Shown: positions 8,188 through 15,618 of the stretch, in pieces | How the letters are laid out: the number at the start of each line of letters is the position of its first letter | Numbering within the stretch: position 1 is the stretch's first letter | Source: CBDAQA01 sp965198865 | Lineage (GTDB): Bacteria; Planctomycetota; Phycisphaerae; Tepidisphaerales; Tepidisphaeraceae | Length of the DNA: 64,000 bases | Assembly: GCA_965198865.1 (NCBI GenBank) | Contig: CBDAQA010000025.1 | Coordinates: 744,001-808,000 of the forward strand | Reading direction: 5' to 3' | Notes under the pieces: model-generated | What the model was told of the DNA's origin: nothing | Database searches by the model: none | What the model saw: the letters and a program-made list of their open reading frames with translations, nothing else | Program-made: the position numbers and the translations under genes

Positions 8188-11100
8188 TCAGTCGTAATCG
8201 TCGGGGATCGAGTCCAGGTCGCCGTAGCTGCGGGTCGACTCGGTCTCGACCTCGTCGGCCTCGACCACGTGCGTGTCGGCCACGCCGGTGCTGACCACGC
8301 CGTCCACTTCGGCGATCGGGGCGGGCTTCTTGCGGACCGGCCGCTTGGCCGGGGTTGCCTTGACCGCCTTCTTCGCCACCTTCGCCTTCGCCTTGGGCGG
8401 CGGGGTCGCCTTGGCGCGGTTCGACGTCGGCCGCTTCTTCTTCGGGGCCACGACCGGCTCCTCGGCGACGGGCTCCGGCTCCTCCTCGGCGGCGATCTCG
8501 GCGATCGACCCGTCCACCTCGGCCTCGGCGACGGTCGCCTCGGCCGGCGTCCGGCCGACCGGGATCGCATCGGCGTCGGTCAGCACGACCACCCCGCCGG
8601 CGTCGGCGTCGTTGTCGAGGATCGGCTCGGCCCGGGGCTCGTCGGAGCGCGGACCCTCGTCCGCGCCGTTCTCGCCCGGACCGTTCCGGCGGTGCCGGCG
8701 ACCGCCCCGGCGTCGCCGGCGACGCGGCCGGTCGTCCTCGCCGCCCTGGGTCGCGGGGCCGTCGCCGAACTTCGTGTTCAGCTCGTCCTCGGCGATCGAG
8801 TCGCCCCCCTCGGTTGCCGGACCAATGGCGTCGGCGGGCTCGACGTCGTTGAACGTGCCGACGTAGGTGCGATCGTCGGCCACATTGCCGTTGACCTCGT
8901 CCGCCTCGTCGTCGGCCTCGCCCTCGACGTAGTCGTCGGGGAACAGGTCGATCGGGTGCGGACGGACCTCATCGACGGAGTTGCCGATGACGGCGTCGTA
9001 GCCGTCGTCGACCCCCTCGTCGCCGTCCTCATCCTCGCGGTCCCGATCGTCCCCGGCGACGGGTTGCAACGCCGCCGGCCGATTGTCGTCCGCGTGGGCG
9101 GGGCCGTTGAACTGCCCGTTGGGCTGCTGCTGTTGCTCGCCACCCCGACCCCCGCGACGGCGCCGGCGACGGCGACGCCGTCGACCACCACCCTCGCCGC
9201 CGGCCTCGCCTCCGCCATCGCCTCCGGTCTCGCCGCCGACCTGTGGCCCGTTCCCGGGACCATGGTCGAAGCCGGCGTCGCGATCGTCGCCCTGGCCGCT
9301 GCCGACCTCCTCGTCGGCCAGCTCGTCCGCGGCCTCATCGCCGGCCTCGGTCTCGAGGATGGCGGGCAGGTCGGTGCGGTCGGCCTCGCGGCCGGGCGCG
9401 GTGCGGCGACGGTCGTCGTCGTCGTCGCGCCCGAACCCGCGCCGCTGCTCGCGGTCCTCGACGTCCGACTCGCCGCGCTCGATCTCGCCGTCGTCCTCGT
9501 CCTCGGTGTCCAGCGCCCGCGCCGGCTCCATGCGGGGCCGGTCGGGCCGACGGCCGCCGTTGTCGCCGCCGCGGCCACCCCGGCCCTGGCTGGTGTGGCC
9601 GGGCGGGCGGATGCCCAGCTGGCTCGTGTGGCCGCGCTCGGGCACGGTCATGCCGATCGCCTCGAGGATCACGCTGCCGTCCCGGCCGTCGAACAGCTCG
9701 AACCGCTGCTCGTCCAACCCCAGCGTCGGGTCGACCTTCACGACCACCGTCTTTCCGGTGCGGTGCTCGAGCTCGGCCAGGGCGGCCCGCTTCTTGTTCA
9801 GCATGTGGAACGCCACGTCGGCGCACACGTTCAGCTCGGCCCGGACCACCTTCGCGTCGTTCAGCGCCAGCGCCAGGCGGCGCATCAGCTCCAGCGCCAT
9901 GCTCTCGGGCGTCTTGACCAGCCCGGCCCCCTTGCAGTGGGGGCAGTCGAAGTAGATGGCGCGCTTGAGGCTGGGGCGCATCCGCTGGCGGGTGAGCTCG
10001 ATGATGCCGAACTGGCTCATCCGCAGGACCTTGGTCTTGGCCCGGTCGTCCTTGAAGTTCTCGAACAGCGTCTCCTCCAGCTCGCGCCGGTGACGCTCGT
10101 AGCGCAGGTCAATGAAGTCGCAGATGATCACGCCGCCCAGGTCGCGCAGCTTCAGCTGGCGCGGGATCTCCTCGGCCGCCTCCATGTCGGTCTTGAACGC
10201 GGTCATCTCCGCGTCGTTGTGGTCGCGCATCTTGCCGCTGTTCACGTCGATCGTGACCACGGCCTCGGTGCTGTCGATCACCAGGCTGCCACCGCTGGGG
10301 AGCGGCACGTGCCGGCTGTACATCTGCTCGATCTCGTGCTCGATCTCGAACCGGCTGAACAGCGGCACCGGGTCGCCGTACACCTCGACCCGGTCCGGCC
10401 CCTTGGGGCTGGAGATGCGGATCACGTCGCGCACGCGGTCGGCCACGTCGGGGTGGTCGACGACCACCCGATCCACGTCGGAGCTGAACACGTCGCGAAC
10501 CGTCCGGGTGACCAGGTCGCCCTCGGTGTACAGTTCGGCCGGGCCGGGGCCCGCGTCGCGGCGACGCTTGATCTGGTCCCACAGGCGGGACAGGTAGTTC
10601 AGGTCGCGCTCGATCTCGTCGCCGTCCTTGTCGACGGCCTCGGTGCGGATGATGAACCCGCAGTCCTCCGGCGGGCGCATGTCGACCAGCATCCGCTTCA
10701 GCCGGCGACGCTCGTCCTCGTCCTCGATCTTCTTCGAGACGCCGCGGCCGGCGACGCCGGGCATCATCACCAGCATCTTGCCGCTGATCGACAGGTAGCT
10801 GGACAGCGTCGGCCCCTTGGTGCCGATGCCCTCCTTGATCACCTGGACGACGATCTCGTCGCCCCGGCGGAGGCAGCGCTGGATGGGCGGGCGGTCGCGG
10901 CGGGCCATCTTCTTGCCGACGTACTCCTCGACGTCGTCCATGCCACCCCCACCGTTCCGCTGGCCGAAGTAGGTCGGCAGCAGGTCGGAGATGTGCAGGA
11001 AACCGTTGCGCCCGACGCCGAAGTCGACGAACGCGGCCTGGATGGAGGCCTCGACGTTGGTGACGCGGCCCTTGTAGATGTTGCCGACGTGGCTGGCGGT

Positions 11101-11202
11101 GCTCGTCCGCTCGACGTACAGCTCCTCGAGTCGGCCGTCGTTGAGGAGGGCGATGCGGCACTCCTCGCCCTCGGCGACGTTGATCAGCATTTCTTTGGGC
11201 AT
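8188..11202 (-). CDS. rne: Ribonuclease E/G family protein
   Basis: A 5'-sensing endoribonuclease for mRNA decay and rRNA processing, 1004 residues. The catalytic half starts with an S1-like domain (about 38-130, GNIYKGRVTNVEASIQAAFVDFG region), with an extra Gly-rich insert near 80-90. The magnesium-binding acids are D319 in TIDVNSG and D362 in CDFIDLRYER. The zinc-link CPHC is at 420-423. The C-terminal 450 residues are low-complexity, rich in Asp/Glu/Arg/Gly with KK and RRRRR clusters, like the disordered scaffold arm of RNase E, though no degradosome site was recognised. No clear ribosome site precedes the ATG. It is the last gene of the leftward PTS block, separated from ptsI by a repeat element. 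Confidence 0.93.
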   Translation of the reverse strand: MPKEMLINVAEGEECRIALLNDGRLEELYVERTSTASHVGNIYKGRVTNVEASIQAAFVDFGVGRNGFLHISDLLPTYFGQRNGGGGMDDVEEYVGKKMARRDRPPIQRCLRRGDEIVVQVIKEGIGTKGPTLSSYLSISGKMLVMMPGVAGRGVSKKIEDEDERRRLKRMLVDMRPPEDCGFIIRTEAVDKDGDEIERDLNYLSRLWDQIKRRRDAGPGPAELYTEGDLVTRTVRDVFSSDVDRVVVDHPDVADRVRDVIRISSPKGPDRVEVYGDPVPLFSRFEIEHEIEQMYSRHVPLPSGGSLVIDSTEAVVTIDVNSGKMRDHNDAEMTAFKTDMEAAEEIPRQLKLRDLGGVIICDFIDLRYERHRRELEETLFENFKDDRAKTKVLRMSQFGIIELTRQRMRPSLKRAIYFDCPHCKGAGLVKTPESMALELMRRLALALNDAKVVRAELNVCADVAFHMLNKKRAALAELEHRTGKTVVVKVDPTLGLDEQRFELFDGRDGSVILEAIGMTVPERGHTSQLGIRPPGHTSQGRGGRGGDNGGRRPDRPRMEPARALDTEDEDDGEIERGESDVEDREQRRGFGRDDDDDRRRTAPGREADRTDLPAILETEAGDEAADELADEEVGSGQGDDRDAGFDHGPGNGPQVGGETGGDGGGEAGGEGGGRRRRRRRRRRGGRGGEQQQQPNGQFNGPAHADDNRPAALQPVAGDDRDREDEDGDEGVDDGYDAVIGNSVDEVRPHPIDLFPDDYVEGEADDEADEVNGNVADDRTYVGTFNDVEPADAIGPATEGGDSIAEDELNTKFGDGPATQGGEDDRPRRRRRRGGRRHRRNGPGENGADEGPRSDEPRAEPILDNDADAGGVVVLTDADAIPVGRTPAEATVAEAEVDGSIAEIAAEEEPEPVAEEPVVAPKKKRPTSNRAKATPPPKAKAKVAKKAVKATPAKRPVRKKPAPIAEVDGVVSTGVADTHVVEADEVETESTRSYGDLDSIPDDYD

Positions 11203-11212
11203 GAAATCGTTA

Positions 11213-11314
11213 TCTGTTACTGGTTACTTGTTGATTGGGTGGGAAGAAGTGAGTGGGGCCGGCGTCGCACGCTGCTACGAGAAACCAGTAACGAGTAACC
11301 AGTAACCAGCAACA
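11213..11314. repeat. Intergenic inverted repeat built from TTACTGG-like units
   Basis: The left arm (11215-11233) and right arm (11285-11314) are imperfect inverted copies. Each consists of iterated GTTACTGG/CCAGTAAC units, around a G-rich centre of about 50 bases. The element fills most of the gap between ptsI and the RNase E/G start. It has lower GC than its surroundings and no coding character. Confidence 0.75.
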
Positions 11315-11338
11315 GCCAGCCCAATTTACGGTGGCGTG

Positions 11339-13081
11339 TCAGAACGCCTCGGGATCGATTTTGCGAGTCTCCTCGCGCAAAAAGTGCATGACCTGTCGTT
11401 CGCTGTCGAAGCTCATCACCCGCCGGGCGACCTGCTTGGCCTGCTCCAGCGTGGTCAGTCGGATGACCTTCTTCACCTCCGGGATGTCGGGGCCGTTCAT
11501 GCTGAACGTCGTCAACCCGAGCCCGAGCAACAGGAGAGTGTACAGCGGGTCGCCCGCCATTTCACCACAGACGGACACGCCGATCCCGTTCCGCTGTCCG
11601 GACCGGATCGTGTCGCGCACCAACTTTAGCACCGCCGGATGGGCCGGGCAGAACAACCCGGCCACCCGCTCGTTGGTCCGGTCCACCGCCAGCGTGTACT
11701 GGATCAGGTCGTTGGTGCCGATCGAGAAGAAGTTCACCTCGCGGGCGAACTGGTCGGCCATCAGGGCGGCGGACGGCACCTCGATCATCATGCCGACGGG
11801 GATGTCGGCGTTGAAGGGGACCCCCTCGTCCTCCAGTTCCTCCATGACGTCGTTCAGCACCATCTTCGCCTGCCGCAGCTCCATCAGCGTGCAGATCATC
11901 GGGAACATGATCCGCACGTCGCCCAGCACGCTCACGCGCAGGATCGCCCTCAGCTGCCGCTTGAACATGGGGATGTCGTGCAGGCACATCCGGATGCTGC
12001 GGTCGCCCAGGAACGGGTTCCGCTCCGGGTTGGCCGCCTGGGCGGGGGTGTACTTGTCAGCCCCCAGGTCGAGCGTGCGGATGACGAAGGGCCGACCGCC
12101 GATCGCCTTCACCGCCTCGGCATACGCGGCGTAGTGGTCGGCCTCGGTCGGCTCCTTCTGGATCGACAGGTACAGGAACTCGGTCCGGTACAGGCCGACG
12201 CCCTCGGCCCCGCGGCGCAGGGCATCGGGCACGTCCTCGACCGCCTCGATATTGGCCTGCACGGTGACCCGGTGCCCTTCCAGCGTCTCGGCCGGCAGGT
12301 CGGCCAGGCCGGCCAGCTCGACCTCGATCTTGCCGAGCTTGATCGCGTCGGCCCGGTACTCGGCCAGCTGCTCGGCGTCAGGGTTGATGATGACCATCCC
12401 CCGGCCGCCGTCGATGATCACGGTGTCGCCGCCGTTCACCTCGCCGGTCAGGTTGCCCAGGCCCACCACGGCCGGGATGCCCATGGCGCGGGCGACGATG
12501 GCGGTGTGACTGGTTCGACCGCCGACGTCGGTGGCGAACCCTTTGACGTGAATGCGGTCGAGCGCGGCCGTCTGCGACGGCAGCAGGTCGTGGGCGATGA
12601 CGACCACGTCGCTGGTCAGGTGCGCCAGGTCCTCGTGCTTCTGGCCGATCAGGTGGCGGAGGATCCGCCGCTCGATGTCGTAGATGTCCTTGACCCGCTC
12701 CTGGAAGTACCGGTCGGCCATGGCGGCGAACTGGTTGGCGTAGCGGCGGGTGACCGTGCTGACCGCGTACTCGGCCGTCGCCCGCTGGTTGCGGATCTCG
12801 GCCAGGATCTGCTTGATGAGGCTCTTGTCCTTCAGGATCCCCAGGTGGAAGTCGAAGATCCCGCCGATCTCCTTGCCATGGCTGCCGGTGACCGTCTCGC
12901 GCAGGGCCGACAGGTCGGACGCGCTGGCCCGCAGCGCCACCTCCAGCCGCTCCACCTCGCGGGGGGCCAGGGATGCGTCGACGACGTGCCGCTGCGGGAT
13001 GACCAGGTCTTCGGCGTCGAGGACGACGGCCGTGCTGATCACCACCCCGGGGGAGACGCCGATGCCTTTCTTAATCTCCAT
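11339..13081 (-). CDS. ptsI: PTS enzyme I (phosphoenolpyruvate-protein phosphotransferase)
   Basis: Transfers phosphate from phosphoenolpyruvate to HPr. It is 580 residues long, the normal length for plain enzyme I without a GAF domain. The phosphorylated histidine is H192 in GGRTSHTAIVAR. The C-terminal PEP-binding barrel carries the conserved MIEVPSAAL segment and the catalytic cysteine C505 in SVCGEMAGDP. The start is the ATG at 13081; two upstream ATGs lie in repeat-like sequence. It follows the HPr gene in the same direction. With hpf and a IIA protein but no IIB/IIC gene nearby, the likely role is regulatory rather than sugar uptake. Confidence 0.95.
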   Translation of the reverse strand: MEIKKGIGVSPGVVISTAVVLDAEDLVIPQRHVVDASLAPREVERLEVALRASASDLSALRETVTGSHGKEIGGIFDFHLGILKDKSLIKQILAEIRNQRATAEYAVSTVTRRYANQFAAMADRYFQERVKDIYDIERRILRHLIGQKHEDLAHLTSDVVVIAHDLLPSQTAALDRIHVKGFATDVGGRTSHTAIVARAMGIPAVVGLGNLTGEVNGGDTVIIDGGRGMVIINPDAEQLAEYRADAIKLGKIEVELAGLADLPAETLEGHRVTVQANIEAVEDVPDALRRGAEGVGLYRTEFLYLSIQKEPTEADHYAAYAEAVKAIGGRPFVIRTLDLGADKYTPAQAANPERNPFLGDRSIRMCLHDIPMFKRQLRAILRVSVLGDVRIMFPMICTLMELRQAKMVLNDVMEELEDEGVPFNADIPVGMMIEVPSAALMADQFAREVNFFSIGTNDLIQYTLAVDRTNERVAGLFCPAHPAVLKLVRDTIRSGQRNGIGVSVCGEMAGDPLYTLLLLGLGLTTFSMNGPDIPEVKKVIRLTTLEQAKQVARRVMSFDSERQVMHFLREETRKIDPEAF

Positions 13082-13090
13082 GGTTGCGAA

Positions 13091-13158
13091 GTTCTGCATC
13101 CGGTGTTTGGAGCTCTGAGCTTGACGCGGCTCGGAAGTCAAAACGCGGAACGCAGAAC
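13091..13158. repeat. Imperfect inverted repeat between ptsH and ptsI
   Basis: GTTCTGCATCCGGTG (13091-13105) is an imperfect inverse of the stretch ending CGCGGAACGCAGAAC at 13158. Between the arms lie short motifs (GAGCTCTGAG, GGCTCGGAAG) like those in the next gap at 13467-13530. It fills the gap between the HPr and enzyme I genes. No ribosome site or promoter stands out in it. Confidence 0.5.
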
Positions 13159-13163
13159 CCTCT

Positions 13164-13457
13164 TCACTCGTCCTCGCCGAACTTCCTCTCGAACAGCCCG
13201 GCGATCTGGTCGACCGCGGCCTGGGCGTCGTCGCCGTCGGCGTCGATCCGCAACGGCGTGCCCTCGGTGGCGGCCAGGATGATCACCTGCATCACGCTCT
13301 TCCCGTCCGCCTCGACCGCCTCCTCGCCGTCGAACGCCGGCTTGAACAGCTGGACGCTCGACTTGAACTGGTTCGCCAGGTCCACCACCTGCATGGCCGG
13401 CCGCGCGTGCAGCCCCAGCTTGTTCGACACGACGATCTGGCGGGAGGCGGTGGGCAT
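13164..13457 (-). CDS. ptsH: HPr phosphocarrier protein
   Basis: Carries phosphate from enzyme I to the IIA protein. It is 97 residues, slightly longer than the usual 85-90. The phosphorylated histidine H17 sits in GLHARPA, and DGKSVMQVI (51-59) supplies S54, which matches the regulatory serine of HPr; whether an HPr kinase acts on it cannot be judged here. The tail is acidic. It lies between the IIA and enzyme I genes, all leftward, with short repeat-filled gaps. Confidence 0.93.
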   Translation of the reverse strand: MPTASRQIVVSNKLGLHARPAMQVVDLANQFKSSVQLFKPAFDGEEAVEADGKSVMQVIILAATEGTPLRIDADGDDAQAAVDQIAGLFERKFGEDE

Positions 13458-13466
13458 GAGTGGGGG

Positions 13467-13530
13467 AGGTTCTGAGTTTGGAGTTGGGAGTTCCGAGCTC
13501 AGATCTCGGGGCGCGCAACTCGGAACTACT
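13467..13530. repeat. Intergenic repeat with GAGTT/GAACTC-type units
   Basis: Iterated GAGTTTGGAGTTGGGAGTT is followed by GTTCCGAG and its inverse CTCGGAAC across a short GC-rich centre. It fills the gap between the IIA stop codon and the HPr start. It overlaps the last codons of the IIA gene at 13526-13530. Confidence 0.55.
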
Positions 13531-13993
13531 TGCCCGCGTCCGCCTCGTCCAGCAGTTCCACGATGTCCTCGCGGGTGTTCGCCTGCCGCAGGAACCGGCG
13601 GAACATGTCCTTCTGCAGGTTGCTGAACACGATGTTCATCGCCTGCAGGTGGTGCTGGGGCTGGGCCTCGGGGCTCAGCAGCAGGACGATGCTGTACACC
13701 GGCTGGTGGTCCAGGGCCGAGAAGTCGATCCCCGCCCCGCTGCGGCCGACCGTGCCGGCCATCTTCCTCACCTTGGCGTGCTTCACGTGCGGCACGGCCA
13801 CACCCTTGCCGAAGCCGGTCGAACCGTTCTGCTCCCGCTTGATCAGCGCGGCGACGACGTCGTCCACCGCATCCTCGGCCAGCGACCCGGCCGCCGCCAG
13901 TGCCGCGACCAACTCCCGGATCACGCCGTCCCGGTCCGTCGCCTCCAGCTCGGGCACGATCGCGTCGGTGACGATGAACTCACGCAGTTTCAT
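13526..13993 (-). CDS. ptsN: PTS IIA protein, fructose/nitrogen type
   Basis: Accepts phosphate from HPr. It is a 155-residue single IIA domain of the mannitol/fructose/Ntr class. The active histidine is H69 in GVAVPHVKH, preceded by REQNGSTGFGKG. No IIB or IIC domain is fused or adjacent. Together with hpf directly upstream this resembles the hpf-ptsN pairing of the nitrogen-related PTS, so a regulatory output (transport, kinase or sigma-factor control) is likely but not shown. The start at 13993 has GAGG six bases upstream. Confidence 0.9.
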   Translation of the reverse strand: MKLREFIVTDAIVPELEATDRDGVIRELVAALAAAGSLAEDAVDDVVAALIKREQNGSTGFGKGVAVPHVKHAKVRKMAGTVGRSGAGIDFSALDHQPVYSIVLLLSPEAQPQHHLQAMNIVFSNLQKDMFRRFLRQANTREDIVELLDEADAGK

Positions 13994-14028
13994 GGGGGTC
14001 CTCTGGGAAGTCAGTGCAGAACGATAAA

Positions 14029-14109
14029 CGCAGAATTCAGAGTGAACATGCAGACCAGGGCGGCGGCCCCGCTTCCATTCTGCATTCTGCGTTCCGACTT
14101 CTGCATTCG
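14029..14109. repeat. Inverted repeat of GCAGAAT/ATTCTGC units between hpf and ptsN
   Basis: The left arm (14029-14053) carries GCAGAATTCAGAGTG-type units. The right arm (14076-14109) carries CATTCTGCATTCTGCG and CTTCTGCATTCG. They are imperfect inverses around a GC-rich centre. The same kind of unit recurs at 33393-33479, so this is a dispersed family. The element ends four bases from the hpf stop codon. Confidence 0.75.
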
Positions 14110-14112
14110 CCG

Positions 14113-14424
14113 TCACGCCTCCGGGTGCTTGCGGTTGCGGTGGCGTTCCTTGTGGTCGGTCAGCTGGCGCTCGAGCTTGTTCACGACGGCGTCCACGCAC
14201 TGGTAGATGTCGGACTCGCTGCAGTGGGCCACGAACTTGTGGTGGTCGGCGTTGACGATCATCTCGACCCGCATCGGGCTGCCGTTGTGGTCCTCGTGCT
14301 CGACGACGACCTCGATCTCGCTGATCCGGTCGAAGTACTTGTTCAGCTTGTTCGCCTTCTCCGTCGCGTAAACCTTCAACGGCTCCGTGACGGCCATGTG
14401 ACGCGAACTAAAGGTGACGATCAT
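14113..14424 (-). CDS. hpf: Ribosome hibernation promoting factor (short form)
   Basis: A 103-residue HPF/RaiA-type protein that binds the small ribosomal subunit in stationary phase. The core pattern is visible: MIVTFSSRHMAVTEPLKVYA at the start, then the EVVVEHEDHNG strand and a C-terminal helix with KLERQLTDHKERHR. It lacks the extra C-terminal dimerisation domain of long HPF. AAGGAG nine bases before the ATG sets the start; an in-frame extension upstream has no support. It heads the hpf-ptsN-ptsH-ptsI run. Confidence 0.9.
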   Translation of the reverse strand: MIVTFSSRHMAVTEPLKVYATEKANKLNKYFDRISEIEVVVEHEDHNGSPMRVEMIVNADHHKFVAHCSESDIYQCVDAVVNKLERQLTDHKERHRNRKHPEA

Positions 14425-14554
14425 GGCGGAAGCTCCTTCGGTTTTCCAATGCCCGGATCCCCCGGCACAGCGGCCGGGGCCGGCGATGCCGCCAGTGTAG
14501 TGCAAACCCGACGCCTTGCCCGCGCACAACCCGTCCGTTTTCTGTCACTTCCGC

Positions 14555-15412
14555 TCAGGCCACGTCGGCCACGTTCGACGGCGCCGGCCGCGCCGAACCG
14601 TGACCCTCCCGCCGGGGCGACGCCCCCGCCGCGGCCGCCGTCGCCTCGGGGGTGATGACCCCGCCGCTGACCAGCAGCCGCATCGCCTCCTCCACCTTCA
14701 GCGGCAGCTCGATCACCGACTCCCGCGGCACGACCAGCACGTACCCGCTGAACGCCGTCGGGCTGCTGGGCACGAACACGGTGATCATGTCCTGCCCCGT
14801 CGCCGACGCCAGCGCCCGCAGCCCCGGCCCGGTCACCAGCCCGATCGACCAGATCCCCTTCTCGTGCGGCTCGACGGCCACGACCGCGCTGCCCTGGAAC
14901 TGCTCGGTGCGCTCGCTGAGCAGGAAGTCGGTGATCTGCTTCACGGCCGGGTAGATCGCGCTGACGACCGGGATCTTCATCACGCCGACCTCCGCCAGCC
15001 GCCACGCCGTTCGGCCCAGCAGGTTGCCGACGAACACGCCGACGACGTAGATCAGCAGCACCGCCAGGCTCACGCCCAGCACGCGCGTCCCGAAGTCCTC
15101 GTTGTTCAGCTTGCGGTAGATGTACCCGCTCTGGGCCCAGGGCGAGGCCGTCCCCTTGTAGATCGACCACAGCCCCCACCGCAGCCCCACGATCACGAAC
15201 TGGCCGACGTTGTTCCAGAGGAAGTTCCAGATCCACACGACCAGCCCGACCGTCAGCAGCGTGGGCAGCAGCGCCGCGAGCCCGCGGAGGAAGAACCGGC
15301 GGAAGTCGTCGACGAACCCCAGCCGCGACGGGGCGGGCCGCCCGGCGTCCGGCAGCGGAGGGGGCGGTGGGTTTGACGCGTCGGTTTGGGGCGGCAGCTC
15401 GGGCGGTGTCAC
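14555..15412 (-). CDS. DUF502 family membrane protein
   Basis: A 285-residue inner-membrane protein with a Pro-rich cytoplasmic N-terminus. Two or three membrane helices follow, at about residues 40-65 and 110-132, then the conserved VGVMKIPVVSAIYPAVKQ and FVPSSPTAFSGY segments typical of DUF502. The function of the family is unknown. The start is a GTG at 15412. It lies directly upstream of hpf on the same strand with a gap of 130 bases. Confidence 0.85.
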   Translation of the reverse strand: MTPPELPPQTDASNPPPPPLPDAGRPAPSRLGFVDDFRRFFLRGLAALLPTLLTVGLVVWIWNFLWNNVGQFVIVGLRWGLWSIYKGTASPWAQSGYIYRKLNNEDFGTRVLGVSLAVLLIYVVGVFVGNLLGRTAWRLAEVGVMKIPVVSAIYPAVKQITDFLLSERTEQFQGSAVVAVEPHEKGIWSIGLVTGPGLRALASATGQDMITVFVPSSPTAFSGYVLVVPRESVIELPLKVEEAMRLLVSGGVITPEATAAAAGASPRREGHGSARPAPSNVADVA

Positions 15413-15618
15413 AGGCGCGGTCTCGATGGCGGCGGTGGTTCCGATCGGCCGGCAACCCTAACCCGTCCCGCCGCCTTCCGCAATCGATCCAGGCCCCCCA
15501 CGCGCCCGGTCCACGGCGGCCGCCTCGGCCCTCGCCCGTTCATCTGCCGATCAACGAGGACGGGGCCGCGAACGTCGGTTCGCGGACCCGTGGACCCTGA
15601 CTGCGCCGACCGCCGACC

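Noticed and set aside
7996..11298. 1100-residue plus-strand frame over the RNase E/G gene
   Set aside because: Shadow; the minus strand has all catalytic motifs of RNase E/G.
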